Below are positions 8,447-17,059 of a stretch of 64,000 nucleotides of DNA, in pieces. The notes beneath the pieces are model-generated. The model saw only the letters and a program-made list of their open reading frames with translations. It searched no databases and had not been told where the DNA came from. The stretch lies in contig NZ_BBRD01000001.1 of assembly GCF_000975095.1 (NCBI RefSeq), forward strand, positions 1,817,467 through 1,881,466, in the 5' to 3' direction. Made by a program: the position numbers and the translations under genes. The stretch comes from Demequina aestuarii. GTDB taxonomy: Bacteria > Actinomycetota > Actinomycetes > Actinomycetales > Demequinaceae. Each line of letters opens with the position of its first letter. Position 1 is the stretch's first letter.

Positions 8447-9730
8447 GTGCGCACCACTCAGCGAATCGCGATGGTCGCGGCAGGCACTGCCGCCGTCCTC
8501 GCGCTGGCCTCGTGCAGCTCAGACGCCTCAGGAGACGCCGACCCGTCGGATGGCTCCCCCGCAGCGGAGGACGCCGAAGGCGTCGGTCCGATCACCTTCG
8601 CGTCAGGCAAGGACCTGACCGGCGCCATGCCCCAACTCATCGAGATGTGGAACGAGATGCACCCGGAGCAGGAGGTCACCTTCCTCGAGCTCTCGGCGTC
8701 GCCAGACGACCAGCGCACCTCTTTCGTCCAGGACTTCCAGGCCCAGAGCGGCAATTACGACGTGGTCTGGGGCGACGTGGTGTGGACCTCGGAGTTCGCG
8801 GCACGCGGGTGGCTCGAGCCGCTTGACGCCGAGGCCGTCGCCGGCGACGACATCCTGCCGGCGGCGGTCGAATCGGCCACCTACGACGGCCAGGTCTGGG
8901 CCGCACCGTTCATGACGAACGCCGCGCTGCTGTTCTACCGCTCCGACCTGATCGACACGCCTCCGACCACCTGGGCCGAGCTCAGGGAGGACTGCGCGAT
9001 CGCAGAAGAGAACGATATGCAGTGCTACGCGGGACAGTTCGCGCAGTACGAGGGCCTCACGGTCAACGCTGCCGAGGCGATCACCTCCGCCGGCGGCGCC
9101 TTCCTCAGCGAGGATGGCGCCAGTGTGGCGGTGGACTCGCCCGAGGCGCGTGAGGGTCTCCAGAACCTCGTGGACATGTTCGACGAAGGCCAGATCGACC
9201 CGGCCGCGATCACGTTCCAGGAGCAGGAGAGCGCGAACGCGTTCCTCGACGGCAGCACGCTGTTCCTGCGCAACTGGCCCTACGTCTACACCGCTGCCAG
9301 CGAAGAGGGCTCGGAGATCGCCGGCAAGTTCGACATGACCGTGCTTCCTGGCATCGACGGCCCGGGAAGCTCGTCGCTGGGCGGCATCAATCTGGGCGTC
9401 TCCGCATTCTCGGAGAACAAGCAGACGGCCAAGGACTGGGTCGAGTGGATGCAGTCGGACGAGGCGCAGCGCGTGCTCGTGAGCGTGATGAACCAGGCCT
9501 CTGTCCGCACGGACCTGTACACGGACCCCGAGATGGTCGAGGTCTCCCCCTACCTGCCCAACCTCCAGGAGTCGCTCATGAACGCCGTGCCGCGACCCCG
9601 CACCCCCAACTACAACGCGGTGAGCCTCGCGATTCAGCAGAACGCCTACGCCGCCCTCCAGGGTGACGTGAGCGTCGACGAGGCCATCACCACCATGGCG
9701 GCCGATCTCGAGCTCGCCATCGCCGAGTAG
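8447..9730 (+). CDS. Carbohydrate ABC transporter substrate-binding lipoprotein
   Basis: 427 residues, family 1 extracellular solute-binding protein. The signal peptide ends in a lipobox (VLALASCSS), so the protein is tethered outside the membrane. The body shows the expected pattern: ITFASGKDLTGAMPQLIEMW, an LDGSTLFLRNWPYVY segment, and GGINLGVSAFSENKQTAKDW near the C-terminus, typical of maltose/trehalose/sucrose-type binding proteins. The start is GTG with AAAGGAGAG about 5 bases upstream. First gene of a five-gene operon under a LacI operator. The exact sugar is not predictable. Confidence 0.92.
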   Translation: MRTTQRIAMVAAGTAAVLALASCSSDASGDADPSDGSPAAEDAEGVGPITFASGKDLTGAMPQLIEMWNEMHPEQEVTFLELSASPDDQRTSFVQDFQAQSGNYDVVWGDVVWTSEFAARGWLEPLDAEAVAGDDILPAAVESATYDGQVWAAPFMTNAALLFYRSDLIDTPPTTWAELREDCAIAEENDMQCYAGQFAQYEGLTVNAAEAITSAGGAFLSEDGASVAVDSPEAREGLQNLVDMFDEGQIDPAAITFQEQESANAFLDGSTLFLRNWPYVYTAASEEGSEIAGKFDMTVLPGIDGPGSSSLGGINLGVSAFSENKQTAKDWVEWMQSDEAQRVLVSVMNQASVRTDLYTDPEMVEVSPYLPNLQESLMNAVPRPRTPNYNAVSLAIQQNAYAALQGDVSVDEAITTMAADLELAIAE

Positions 9731-9751
9731 TCGACAGCCAGAAGGCGAGTC

Positions 9752-10708
9752 ATGTCACTCATCACGTCGTTGACCAAGCGCCAGCCCGCGACGACGAGCT
9801 CCGATCCCGCTCGCGACATCCGCGAGAAGGACGGCAGGCTCGCCTTCTGGCTCGTCGTTCCCTCCCTCATCGTCCTCACGATCGTCATCGCGTTCCCCGT
9901 GGTGTGGTCCTTCGTGAGATCTCTGTATGGCGATGGCATCGGCGCCACGCCGTTCGTCGGAGGGGACAACTACGCCAATGCCCTGTGGGGCAACGGCTCC
10001 GCGGAGTTCTGGGACGCGGCCCGCTTCACCTACTTCTTCACTGCAGTGTCCGTCGTCCTCGAGGTCCTGATCGGCGTGGCCATGGCGCTCGTCGCCAACC
10101 GGGCCTTCCGGGGACGGGGGCTGCTGCGGGCAAGCGTGCTCGTGCCGTGGGCGATCCCCACGGCCGTGGCCGCGGTGCTGTGGAAGTGGGCCTTCGATCC
10201 CAACGGCATCGTCAACGCGGTGACCGGGTGGGACCTCATCTGGACCGGGGCCGAGGGGCCGTCCACCGTCGCGATCATCGTCGCGGACGTGTGGAAGACG
10301 GCGCCGTTCGTGGCGCTGCTGGTGCTCGCCGGTCTCCAGATCATCCCGGAGGACGTCTACGAGGCTGCTCGCCTCGATGGCGCCAACGCTCGCCAGCAGT
10401 TCCTGCGCATCACGCTCCCGCTGGTGCGCCCGGCGCTCCTGGTCGCGATCCTGTTCCGCCTGCTCGATGCGCTCCGCATGTACGACCTTCCGGCCATCAT
10501 GACGGGAGGAGCGAACGGCACCACCACGCTGTCGGTGCTGGTGGTCCAATCGAGCCTCAGCCAACTGAAACCCGGCTACGGCGGTGCGCTGGCGACCCTG
10601 ACCTTCCTGCTCATCTTCATCACCGCCTTCCTGTTCGTGCGAATGCTCAACGTCAACGCGGTGGAGCAGGCCGGCGTGCGGACCCCCCGAAAGAAGGACT
10701 CGGAATGA
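9752..10708 (+). CDS. Sugar ABC transporter permease, MalF-like
   Basis: 318 residues with six membrane helices after a 30-residue cytoplasmic N-terminus. The EAA loop that docks the ATPase is EAARLDGANARQQFLRITLP at about residues 204-223. LVVPSLIVLTIVIAFPVVWS and LLRASVLVPWAIPTAVAA are typical of MalF/UgpA-type permeases. It follows the binding protein by 21 bases and overlaps the second permease by 4 bases. No nucleotide-binding subunit is encoded in the operon, so it probably uses a shared MsiK-type ATPase, as is common in actinobacteria. Confidence 0.92.
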   Translation: MSLITSLTKRQPATTSSDPARDIREKDGRLAFWLVVPSLIVLTIVIAFPVVWSFVRSLYGDGIGATPFVGGDNYANALWGNGSAEFWDAARFTYFFTAVSVVLEVLIGVAMALVANRAFRGRGLLRASVLVPWAIPTAVAAVLWKWAFDPNGIVNAVTGWDLIWTGAEGPSTVAIIVADVWKTAPFVALLVLAGLQIIPEDVYEAARLDGANARQQFLRITLPLVRPALLVAILFRLLDALRMYDLPAIMTGGANGTTTLSVLVVQSSLSQLKPGYGGALATLTFLLIFITAFLFVRMLNVNAVEQAGVRTPRKKDSE

Positions 10709-11598
10709 CCACCCGCACCCCAGAGCCCACCATCAAGGGCGCACGCTGGCGAGCCAAGAAGTCGGTGCACCACGGCTCGCGGCTGTCCATGATCGGCCAG
10801 AACGCGGCGCTCGCCGCCATCATCGTGTTCTGCCTGGCGCCGTTCTACTGGATGGTCGTCTCGAGCCTCAAGTCCCCCGACGAGATCTTCGACAACTCGC
10901 TGGTCCCAGCCGAGCCGACGCTGCTCAACTATGAGGCGGTGTTCGGCGCGGAGAACACGTTCGTCTACGCCCTGCGCAACAGCTTCGTCATCGCGGGGTC
11001 GGTGACGATCATCGCGCTGCTGTTCGGTGTGCTCGCCGCCTACGCGATCGCCCGTCTGCAGTTCCGGTTCAAGACCACAGTGCTCGCGCTGTTCCTGGCG
11101 ACGTCGATGTTCCCCGGCGCGGCGATCCTCACTCCCCTGTTCCAGCTGTTTGCCAAACTGGGATGGATCGACACATACCAGGCGATGATCATCCCTGACA
11201 TCAGCTTCTCACTGCCGCTCGGGGTGTGGATCCTCACCAGCTTCTTCCGCGCGATGCCGTGGGAGCTCGAGGCGGCGGCGCGCGTCGATGGGTGCAGTCG
11301 CGGTCAGGCGTTCCGCAAGATCATCCTGCCGCTCGCGGTGCCCGGGGTGTTCACCACGGCGATCCTGGTGTTCATCTCCGCATGGAACGAGTTCATGATC
11401 GCGAACTCCATGTCCCAGACCCCGGACGCTCAACCCGTGACCGTCGCGATCGCCCAGTTCACGGGGGTGTCGCAGTACGACAAGCCCTACGGGACGCAGA
11501 TGGCGGCGGGCGTGATCGTCACGATCCCGCTCATCATCCTCGTCCTCATCTTCCAACGCCGCATCATCAGCGGCCTGACCGCAGGAGGACTCAAGTGA
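10705..11598 (+). CDS. Sugar ABC transporter permease, MalG-like
   Basis: 297 residues, six membrane helices. MalG-family marks: FCLAPFYWMVVSSLKSPDEI at the N-terminal helix, the EAA loop EAAARVDGCSRGQAFRKIIL, and FISAWNEFMIANSM before the last helices. It starts with ATG overlapping the previous stop (ATGA) and its own stop overlaps the next start (GTGA), so the permeases and the following enzyme are coupled. It pairs with the MalF-like subunit to form the membrane channel. Confidence 0.92.
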   Translation: MTTRTPEPTIKGARWRAKKSVHHGSRLSMIGQNAALAAIIVFCLAPFYWMVVSSLKSPDEIFDNSLVPAEPTLLNYEAVFGAENTFVYALRNSFVIAGSVTIIALLFGVLAAYAIARLQFRFKTTVLALFLATSMFPGAAILTPLFQLFAKLGWIDTYQAMIIPDISFSLPLGVWILTSFFRAMPWELEAAARVDGCSRGQAFRKIILPLAVPGVFTTAILVFISAWNEFMIANSMSQTPDAQPVTVAIAQFTGVSQYDKPYGTQMAAGVIVTIPLIILVLIFQRRIISGLTAGGLK

Positions 11599-12635
11599 CA
11601 CGTCAGCGCATCCTGTTCATCGGCGGCACCGGCATCATCAGCGCGAGCTGCGTGCGGGAGGCCATCGCCCAGGGCCATGAGGTCCACTGCCTCAATCGCG
11701 GAGCGTCGACGCTCCGCCCCCTCCACCCGGACGTGACCCTGCATACGGCCGATGCGCGCGACCAGCAGGAGGTCGCCCGCATCGTCCGCGAGGGGGAGTT
11801 CGATTCGGTGGTGCAGTTCGTGGGATTCGTGCCCGAGCATGTGGAGGCGGACGTCGAGGCCATGGCCGGACACGTGGGCCAGTACGTGTTCATCAGCTCC
11901 GCGTCCGCGTACCAGACGCCGGTCACGCGGCTGCCGGTCACCGAGTCCACGCCGCTGCGGAACCCGCACTGGCAGTACTCCCGCGACAAGATCGCGTGCG
12001 AGCAGACCCTGCTCCGGGCGTACCGCGACACCGGGTTCCCCGTCACCATCGTGCGCCCATCGCACACCTACGACGAGACGATGCTGCCGTTCGACGGCGG
12101 ATGGACGGTCGTGGACCGCATGAGGGCAGGCAAGGAGGTCGTGGTGCCCGGCGACGGCACGTCGCTGTGGACCATCACTCACCACTCGGACTTTGCACGC
12201 GGGTTCGTGGGACTGCTCGGCCGGGTCGACACCGTGGGCGAGGCGTTCCACATCACGTCGGACCAGGCGCCCACCTGGAACGAGATCTACGAGGCGATCG
12301 CCGCCGCCGCGGGCGCCACGCCCCGGCTGGTGCACGTGCCGTCGACATACATCGCCGCCGTCGACGCGGAGTGGGGCGCCGCCCTGCTGGGCGACAAGGC
12401 GCACTCCATGGTGTTCGACAACGCCAAGATCCGCACCATCGTGCCGGGCTTCCGCGCCACCGTGCCGTTCCGCGACGGAGCGCGCGACATGATCGCGTGG
12501 CACGACGCTCACCCGGAACACCAGCGCATCGACCCTCGCTGGGACGGCCTCATGGATCGTCTCGCGGACACCTTCCGTCCCCCCGCGGCCACCGCGTCGC
12601 AGACCACACCCCACCACGAGGAGAACCTCACGTGA
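11595..12635 (+). CDS. NAD-dependent epimerase/dehydratase (extended SDR)
   Basis: 346 residues. Rossmann start RILFIGGTGIISASCVREAI gives the GxxGxxS/A dinucleotide site. In place of the usual YxxxK, a YSRDKIACEQ segment (Tyr-x-x-x-Lys) and upstream SSASAYQTP provide the catalytic Ser-Tyr-Lys set. VPGDGTSLWTITHHSDFARG is typical of nucleoside-sugar or sugar epimerase-like enzymes. Its place inside a sugar-uptake operon suggests it acts on the imported sugar or a derivative. GTG start, 4-base overlap with the permease stop. Confidence 0.85.
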   Translation: MTRQRILFIGGTGIISASCVREAIAQGHEVHCLNRGASTLRPLHPDVTLHTADARDQQEVARIVREGEFDSVVQFVGFVPEHVEADVEAMAGHVGQYVFISSASAYQTPVTRLPVTESTPLRNPHWQYSRDKIACEQTLLRAYRDTGFPVTIVRPSHTYDETMLPFDGGWTVVDRMRAGKEVVVPGDGTSLWTITHHSDFARGFVGLLGRVDTVGEAFHITSDQAPTWNEIYEAIAAAAGATPRLVHVPSTYIAAVDAEWGAALLGDKAHSMVFDNAKIRTIVPGFRATVPFRDGARDMIAWHDAHPEHQRIDPRWDGLMDRLADTFRPPAATASQTTPHHEENLT

Positions 12636-13651
12636 AGTACCGCCAGCTCGGCGCCTCCGGCGCCGCCATCTCCCACTACTCGCTCGGCACCATGACGTTC
12701 GGCGCGGAGACGTCCGAGGAGGACAGCCACGCGCAGCTCGACCTGTACGCCGAGCGTGGCGGCACCGTGATCGAGACGGCCGACGTCTACAGCGGCGGCG
12801 TCTCCGAGCAGATCGTGGGCCGCTGGCTCGCCAGCCGCGACAACGCGACCACGGACGCGATGTTCCTCGCGGGCAAGGGCCGCTTCCCGGTGGGCGTGCC
12901 TGCGTTCGAGGCTGGACTCTCTCGCCGCCACCTGCGCCGCGCTCTCGACGCGACGCTCGCGCGCCTGGGCGTCGACCACCTCGACCTCTACCAGGTGCAC
13001 TCCTGGGATCCGCTGACTCCGCTCGAGGAGACGCTGAGCTTCCTCGAGGACGCCGTGCGGTCGGGCAAGGCCTCCTACGTGGGGCTGTCCAACTTCCTCG
13101 GCTGGCAGATTGCGCAGGCCGCGACGCTCGCCCGCGGCCGGTTCCCGCTCGTGTCCATGCAGCCCCAGTACAACCTGCTGGCGCGTGAGGTCGAGTGGGA
13201 GATCGTGCCGGCGTCCGAGGCGAACGGATTGGGCATCCTGCCCTGGTCCCCGCTCGGCGGCGGCTGGCTCGCGGGCAAATACACCAAGGACGCGGCGCCC
13301 AGCGGCGCAACCCGCCTGGGCGAGGACCCCGAGCGCGGGGTCGAGGCCTACGGCAAGCGGTCCCAGGACGAGCGCACGTGGCGAGTGCTGGACGCCGTCG
13401 CGGACGTCGCCACGCGCATCGGCCGCACGGAGGCCCAGGTCTCCCTCGCCTGGCTCGACTCGCGACGGGCCGTCAGCTCGATCATCCTGGGCTGCCGCAC
13501 CACCGAGCAGCTTGCGTCCAACCTCGATGCGAGCGACGTGGAACTGTCCGCTGAGGACCTCGCGCTGCTCGCCGAGGCCAGCGACCCCCAGCCGGCCAAC
13601 TGGCCGTACGGCGCCGCCGGAGTCGAGCAGCGGAGTCGCTCGCTCGGCTAG
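12632..13651 (+). CDS. Aldo/keto reductase
   Basis: 339 residues, full length for NADPH-dependent aldo/keto reductases related to the voltage-channel beta-subunit/YghZ group. Catalytic Asp-Tyr-Lys-His are visible: ETADVYSGG (Asp, Tyr), FLAGKGRF (Lys), LYQVHSWDP (His). The cofactor-binding C-terminus reads SSIILGCRTTEQLASNL. It overlaps the epimerase by 4 bases and ends the operon. Together with the epimerase it would oxidise or reduce the imported carbohydrate. The last residues are encoded by the first copy of a 21-base direct repeat. Confidence 0.9.
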   Translation: MKYRQLGASGAAISHYSLGTMTFGAETSEEDSHAQLDLYAERGGTVIETADVYSGGVSEQIVGRWLASRDNATTDAMFLAGKGRFPVGVPAFEAGLSRRHLRRALDATLARLGVDHLDLYQVHSWDPLTPLEETLSFLEDAVRSGKASYVGLSNFLGWQIAQAATLARGRFPLVSMQPQYNLLAREVEWEIVPASEANGLGILPWSPLGGGWLAGKYTKDAAPSGATRLGEDPERGVEAYGKRSQDERTWRVLDAVADVATRIGRTEAQVSLAWLDSRRAVSSIILGCRTTEQLASNLDASDVELSAEDLALLAEASDPQPANWPYGAAGVEQRSRSLG

Positions 13652-13673
13652 CGCAGCGGAGTCGCTCGCTCGG
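13627..13673 (+). repeat. 21-base direct repeat straddling the aldo/keto reductase stop codon
   Basis: Two identical 21-base copies (13627-13647 and 13653-13673), separated by 5 bases. The first encodes the C-terminal residues of the reductase; the second lies after the stop. This looks like a slippage duplication that moved or recreated the stop. Confidence 0.85.
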
Positions 13674-13683
13674 GCGGCCCTGG

Positions 13684-14331
13684 TCAGCCGGCCGATGTGC
13701 GGGTGGGCCAGGGCGCCATCGCCGGGGCCTTCTTGATGGCGGCTCGGGCGGCACGGCGATCGCTCCAGCCCAGGCGTGACCATGATCGGCTTCCGGTGTC
13801 CCGCGCGCCGATGCCACCGGCGACGCCGCGGCGTTCGATGGCCTCCCACGCGGTGCCCCCCGCGATCCCGAACGCGAGCTCCTCGAGAGAGTCAGCCATC
13901 TCCTCGACGTTCTCGTCGCAGGCGTCGCAGCCGCACACTGGGGCGCGTGCCTCGAGTGTTGCGCCGGCCAGCATCACGACCCCCGGGGAGTCGGTCTCGA
14001 CGACGGTCAGCGGGGCCCCTTCCCCCCGGGGGACGAGGCGGCGCACCGCGGGCGGCACCCCGTCGATGGGCGCGCGTGGTGTCGGGGCGTGACCCCGTGG
14101 TGCACGCCCCTCGTGTGGGTCGACGTCAGTGATCACGTCGACGTCATACTCGGCGACGAGGTGGTCCACCAGCGCGCGGGCGAGCGTCCACGCGACCTCG
14201 AAGCGCTCGGGATGGACGGAGCGCGAGTAGGTGTCATCCGGCGGGCTCATGTCCCAGCGCTTTCCGTACGGGATGACGGCGCCCGCCTCATCGCGAAACT
14301 CCGCGAACGCGACGTCCGGCCTCCAGTCCAT
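13684..14331 (-). CDS. Conserved actinobacterial hypothetical protein, DUF6226-like
   Basis: 215 residues, soluble, no membrane helix. Features seen: an N-terminal FRDEAGAVIPYGKRW segment, a mid-protein hydrophobic strand (LTVVETDSPGVVMLAGA), a potential metal-binding CGCDACDENVEEM motif at about residue 135, and a basic C-terminal tail. The arrangement resembles proteins annotated DUF6226, but I recall this only loosely. No function is known. It converges on the aldo/keto reductase operon. Confidence 0.65.
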   Translation of the reverse strand: MDWRPDVAFAEFRDEAGAVIPYGKRWDMSPPDDTYSRSVHPERFEVAWTLARALVDHLVAEYDVDVITDVDPHEGRAPRGHAPTPRAPIDGVPPAVRRLVPRGEGAPLTVVETDSPGVVMLAGATLEARAPVCGCDACDENVEEMADSLEELAFGIAGGTAWEAIERRGVAGGIGARDTGSRSWSRLGWSDRRAARAAIKKAPAMAPWPTRTSAG

Positions 14332-14365
14332 GGACTCAGCGTAGGCACGGCGCTAGCCTGAGGCC

Positions 14366-14551
14366 ATGGCCAACCCGCTGGTACCCGCCGCATACGACAT
14401 CATCTGGACCCTCGCGGTGCTGGGGATCCCCACGGCGGTGATCCTGGGCGTCGTGCTGATCGTCCGTCGCTCGCGCAAGCCAGCCGACGGGCCCGGTGCC
14501 CTGCAGGCGAATGCCGGCGTGACCGGGCCCCGCGACACCCCGCTCGACTGA
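14366..14551 (+). CDS. Small single-pass membrane protein
   Basis: 61 residues. Residues about 10-34 form one membrane helix (IIWTLAVLGIPTAVILGVVL) followed by a basic VRRSRKP stop-transfer and a short cytoplasmic tail. Similar short-helix proteins are common next to unrelated genes in actinobacteria. Divergent from the DUF6226-like gene, 34 bases apart. Function unknown. Confidence 0.6.
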   Translation: MANPLVPAAYDIIWTLAVLGIPTAVILGVVLIVRRSRKPADGPGALQANAGVTGPRDTPLD

Positions 14552-14597
14552 CCCGGCCGGCTGGCTCGGCCACGCGCGTTGTGAGAGTCTCAAGGGC

Positions 14598-15182
14598 ATG
14601 CACTCCTCTCTCACCAGACTCGTGACCGTGGCCGGCGTCCTGGCGGGCGTCGCGGCGTTGTCGGCGTGCGGGCCCGGTGACGACGGCCCTGGCGAGGACG
14701 CCGCCTCCGTGACATTCCGCCCCGTCGAGGCCGCCATCCAGGCAGGCTCGTCCGATGGCGCTGTGCCCCCGGCGGTCGAGGGTCACCGGGCGGCCGACTG
14801 GTTCGCGGCCGGCGACTGCGCAGCTCCCGCGCCCACCGGCGACGACTTCGTGGCCGCGTGCTCCGCAGATGGCAGCGAGATCTTCCTGCTCGGCGAGGCG
14901 GCGGTCGACGGCACGGACGTCGAGAGCGTCGAGGTCACGCGCGACGACGACGCTGGCGACGCGGTGAACCTGACGTTCAGCGAGGCAGGCACGCAAGGGC
15001 TCACGGCCCTGACCGAAGCGGCGGTGGCACAGGACGAGCCGGGCAACCGCATCGCGGTGGTCGTCGACGGCACCGTTCTCGCCTCGCCTGCGGTGCAGTC
15101 GGTCATCACCGAGGGCGCCATCTCGATCATCGGCGACACTGGAGACGACGTCGCCCAAGCGATCGCCGACGCCCTCGACTGA
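14598..15182 (+). CDS. Lipoprotein with a SecD P1-head-like domain
   Basis: 194 residues. A signal peptide with lipobox (AALSACGPG) predicts membrane anchoring on the outside. The C-terminal 80 residues strongly resemble the P1 head subdomain of the translocase accessory protein SecD: VNLTFSEAGTQGLTALTEAA, then GNRIAVVVDGTVLASPAV, then an ITEGAISIIGD strand. SecD itself has six membrane helices, so this is a free-standing copy of its periplasmic domain on a lipid anchor. It may help late stages of export or simply share the fold. No other sec gene is nearby. Confidence 0.8.
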   Translation: MHSSLTRLVTVAGVLAGVAALSACGPGDDGPGEDAASVTFRPVEAAIQAGSSDGAVPPAVEGHRAADWFAAGDCAAPAPTGDDFVAACSADGSEIFLLGEAAVDGTDVESVEVTRDDDAGDAVNLTFSEAGTQGLTALTEAAVAQDEPGNRIAVVVDGTVLASPAVQSVITEGAISIIGDTGDDVAQAIADALD

Positions 15183-15264
15183 TCCCCGGGGCCACCGCCG
15201 GTGGCGACCCCGCCACGCGCATCGGCCGATTCGCATCTCGTGGCGACGCCAATAGTGTGGAGGG

Positions 15265-15771
15265 ATGACTTCCGCCAACGAGAGCCCTGACGTCGCGCCC
15301 GACGTCACCACCGACGAGATCCTGCAGGCCTTCGCTCGCGATGTCGAGCTCCTGCTCACCACTCTCCCGCCCGCATCGTCGGACACCTTGGTCGAGAACC
15401 CGCACCGCGAACTCGACCCCATCGAGACCGAGATGCTGGCCGATATGCCTCACGCGCTCGATCCCGCGCGCGACAACCGATACCTGCGTTCCGAGTACGC
15501 CGAGTTCATCCAGCTCGCGGTCACCGTCGACACGTCGGCCCGAGAAGCCCAGGACCGCGCCCGCACGGTGCTCGAGGCGCTGTCGGAGCAGGATGGCATC
15601 GCGCTCGTGCAGCAGCCCTTTCAGACCCTCACCGCAGAGCAGGCTGCGGCCATCGACGCGCTGGGAGACGAGACGCTGCTGCGCGCGAACGCCGACGGCC
15701 AGCAGCTCGCGGAGGACATCGCGATCTTCCTCGACCGCAACGTCACCATCGCCGAAGACGACGAGGGGTAG
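15265..15771 (+). CDS. Hypothetical acidic protein
   Basis: 168 residues, strongly acidic, no signal peptide or membrane segment, predicted mostly helical (TDEILQAFARDVELLLTTLP, AREAQDRARTVLEALSEQDG). Not recognised. Coding is supported by a GGAGG directly before the ATG and GC-rich third positions throughout. It stands alone between the SecD-like lipoprotein and sbcD. Confidence 0.6.
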   Translation: MTSANESPDVAPDVTTDEILQAFARDVELLLTTLPPASSDTLVENPHRELDPIETEMLADMPHALDPARDNRYLRSEYAEFIQLAVTVDTSAREAQDRARTVLEALSEQDGIALVQQPFQTLTAEQAAAIDALGDETLLRANADGQQLAEDIAIFLDRNVTIAEDDEG

Positions 15772-15844
15772 GCGGACCACCGCGGGCATCCGTCCCGACG
15801 TGGACACGCGCGTGCGCGTCGGTCCCGCCCGCTAGCCTCGGGCC

Positions 15845-17059
15845 ATGCGCCTTCTCCACACCAGCGACTGGCACATCGGCCGCACGTTCCACGGGCACAG
15901 CACCGACGAGCACCTCGCCCAGGTTCTCAGCGCGATCGCCGATGCGGTGGCCGAGCACAGCGTCGACGCCGTCATCGTCGCGGGCGACATCTTCGACAGC
16001 TCGACCCCCAAGTCCGGCGCCTTCACGCTGCTGGCCGATGCGCTCCTCGCCATTCGCGACCACGGCGCCCAGGTGGTCCTGACGTCGGGCAACCACGACG
16101 GCCCCGCGCGGCTCGCGCACAACGCGGCCTTCGCCCGGGCCGGCGGAGTTCACATCAAGGCCGACCACACCGACCTCGCCTCCCCTGTCACGCTCACGGA
16201 CGGGCACGGCGAGGTGCTCGTCTACGGCCTCCCCTACCTCCACCCCGAGTTCATGCGCAGCGCGTACTCGGACTTCACGGGGTCGACCCACCAGGACGCC
16301 CTCACGTTCGCGATGGACCAGATCAGGGCCGATGCGCGCGACCGCGCCGGCGGTTCGGATGCTCAGGGCGGCACCCCACCCCGGTACGTGGTCGCCGCCC
16401 ACTGCTTCGCCGCATCGGCCGCAGGCACGGCGCCGCCGGAGACGACCGAGGACACCGGCCGCGCCGAGGAGCGCGACATCACGCGCGGCGGGCTCAACCT
16501 CGTAGGTCTCGCCACCTTCGAGGGGCCGGCGTACACCGCGCTCGGACACATCCATTCGCGCCAGACGCTCTCCGACACCGTGCGCTACAGCGGCGCTCCC
16601 CTGCGGTTCTCGTTCGGGGAGAGAAGCAGCGCCAAGGGCATGTGGCTCGTGGACATCGGCGTGGACGGTCTCGAGAGCGCGACCTGGCTCGAACTGCCCA
16701 CCCCACGCGCGGCCGTGCGCCTCGAGGGCACTCTCGCGGATCTCGTCGCCCCGGGCGCGCACCCCGACGCCGAGGACGCCTGGGTCGAGGCGATCCTCAC
16801 TGACGACCAGCTGCCGCGCGACGCGATGCGCACCCTGCAGTCCCGCTACCCGCACGCCGTGACGCTCGCCCACCGGCCCGCCACGCGTCACGACGCGGGC
16901 CCGCGACAGTACGCCGAGCGCGTCGAGGGCAAGAGCGACGCGGAGGTGATCGAGGAGTTCCTGACGTATGTGCGCAACGGCGCGGGTCCCACCGAAGCCG
17001 AACAGGCCCTGCTGAACGACGCCCTCGACGCGATCGACGCGCGGGAGGCCACCCGATGA
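15845..17059 (+). CDS. sbcD: Exonuclease subunit SbcD (Mre11-like)
   Basis: 404 residues. The five Mre11 phosphoesterase motifs are visible in order: HTSDWHIGRTFHG, VAGDIFDSS, TSGNHDGPARL, VVAAHCFAAS and ALGHIHSRQ, which bind two Mn ions. With SbcC it makes the ATP-dependent nuclease that opens hairpins and cleans protein-blocked DNA ends. The stop overlaps the sbcC start by 4 bases (ATGA), giving coupled expression. The length is slightly above the usual 380-400 because of an acidic insert near residue 200. Confidence 0.95.
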   Translation: MRLLHTSDWHIGRTFHGHSTDEHLAQVLSAIADAVAEHSVDAVIVAGDIFDSSTPKSGAFTLLADALLAIRDHGAQVVLTSGNHDGPARLAHNAAFARAGGVHIKADHTDLASPVTLTDGHGEVLVYGLPYLHPEFMRSAYSDFTGSTHQDALTFAMDQIRADARDRAGGSDAQGGTPPRYVVAAHCFAASAAGTAPPETTEDTGRAEERDITRGGLNLVGLATFEGPAYTALGHIHSRQTLSDTVRYSGAPLRFSFGERSSAKGMWLVDIGVDGLESATWLELPTPRAAVRLEGTLADLVAPGAHPDAEDAWVEAILTDDQLPRDAMRTLQSRYPHAVTLAHRPATRHDAGPRQYAERVEGKSDAEVIEEFLTYVRNGAGPTEAEQALLNDALDAIDAREATR

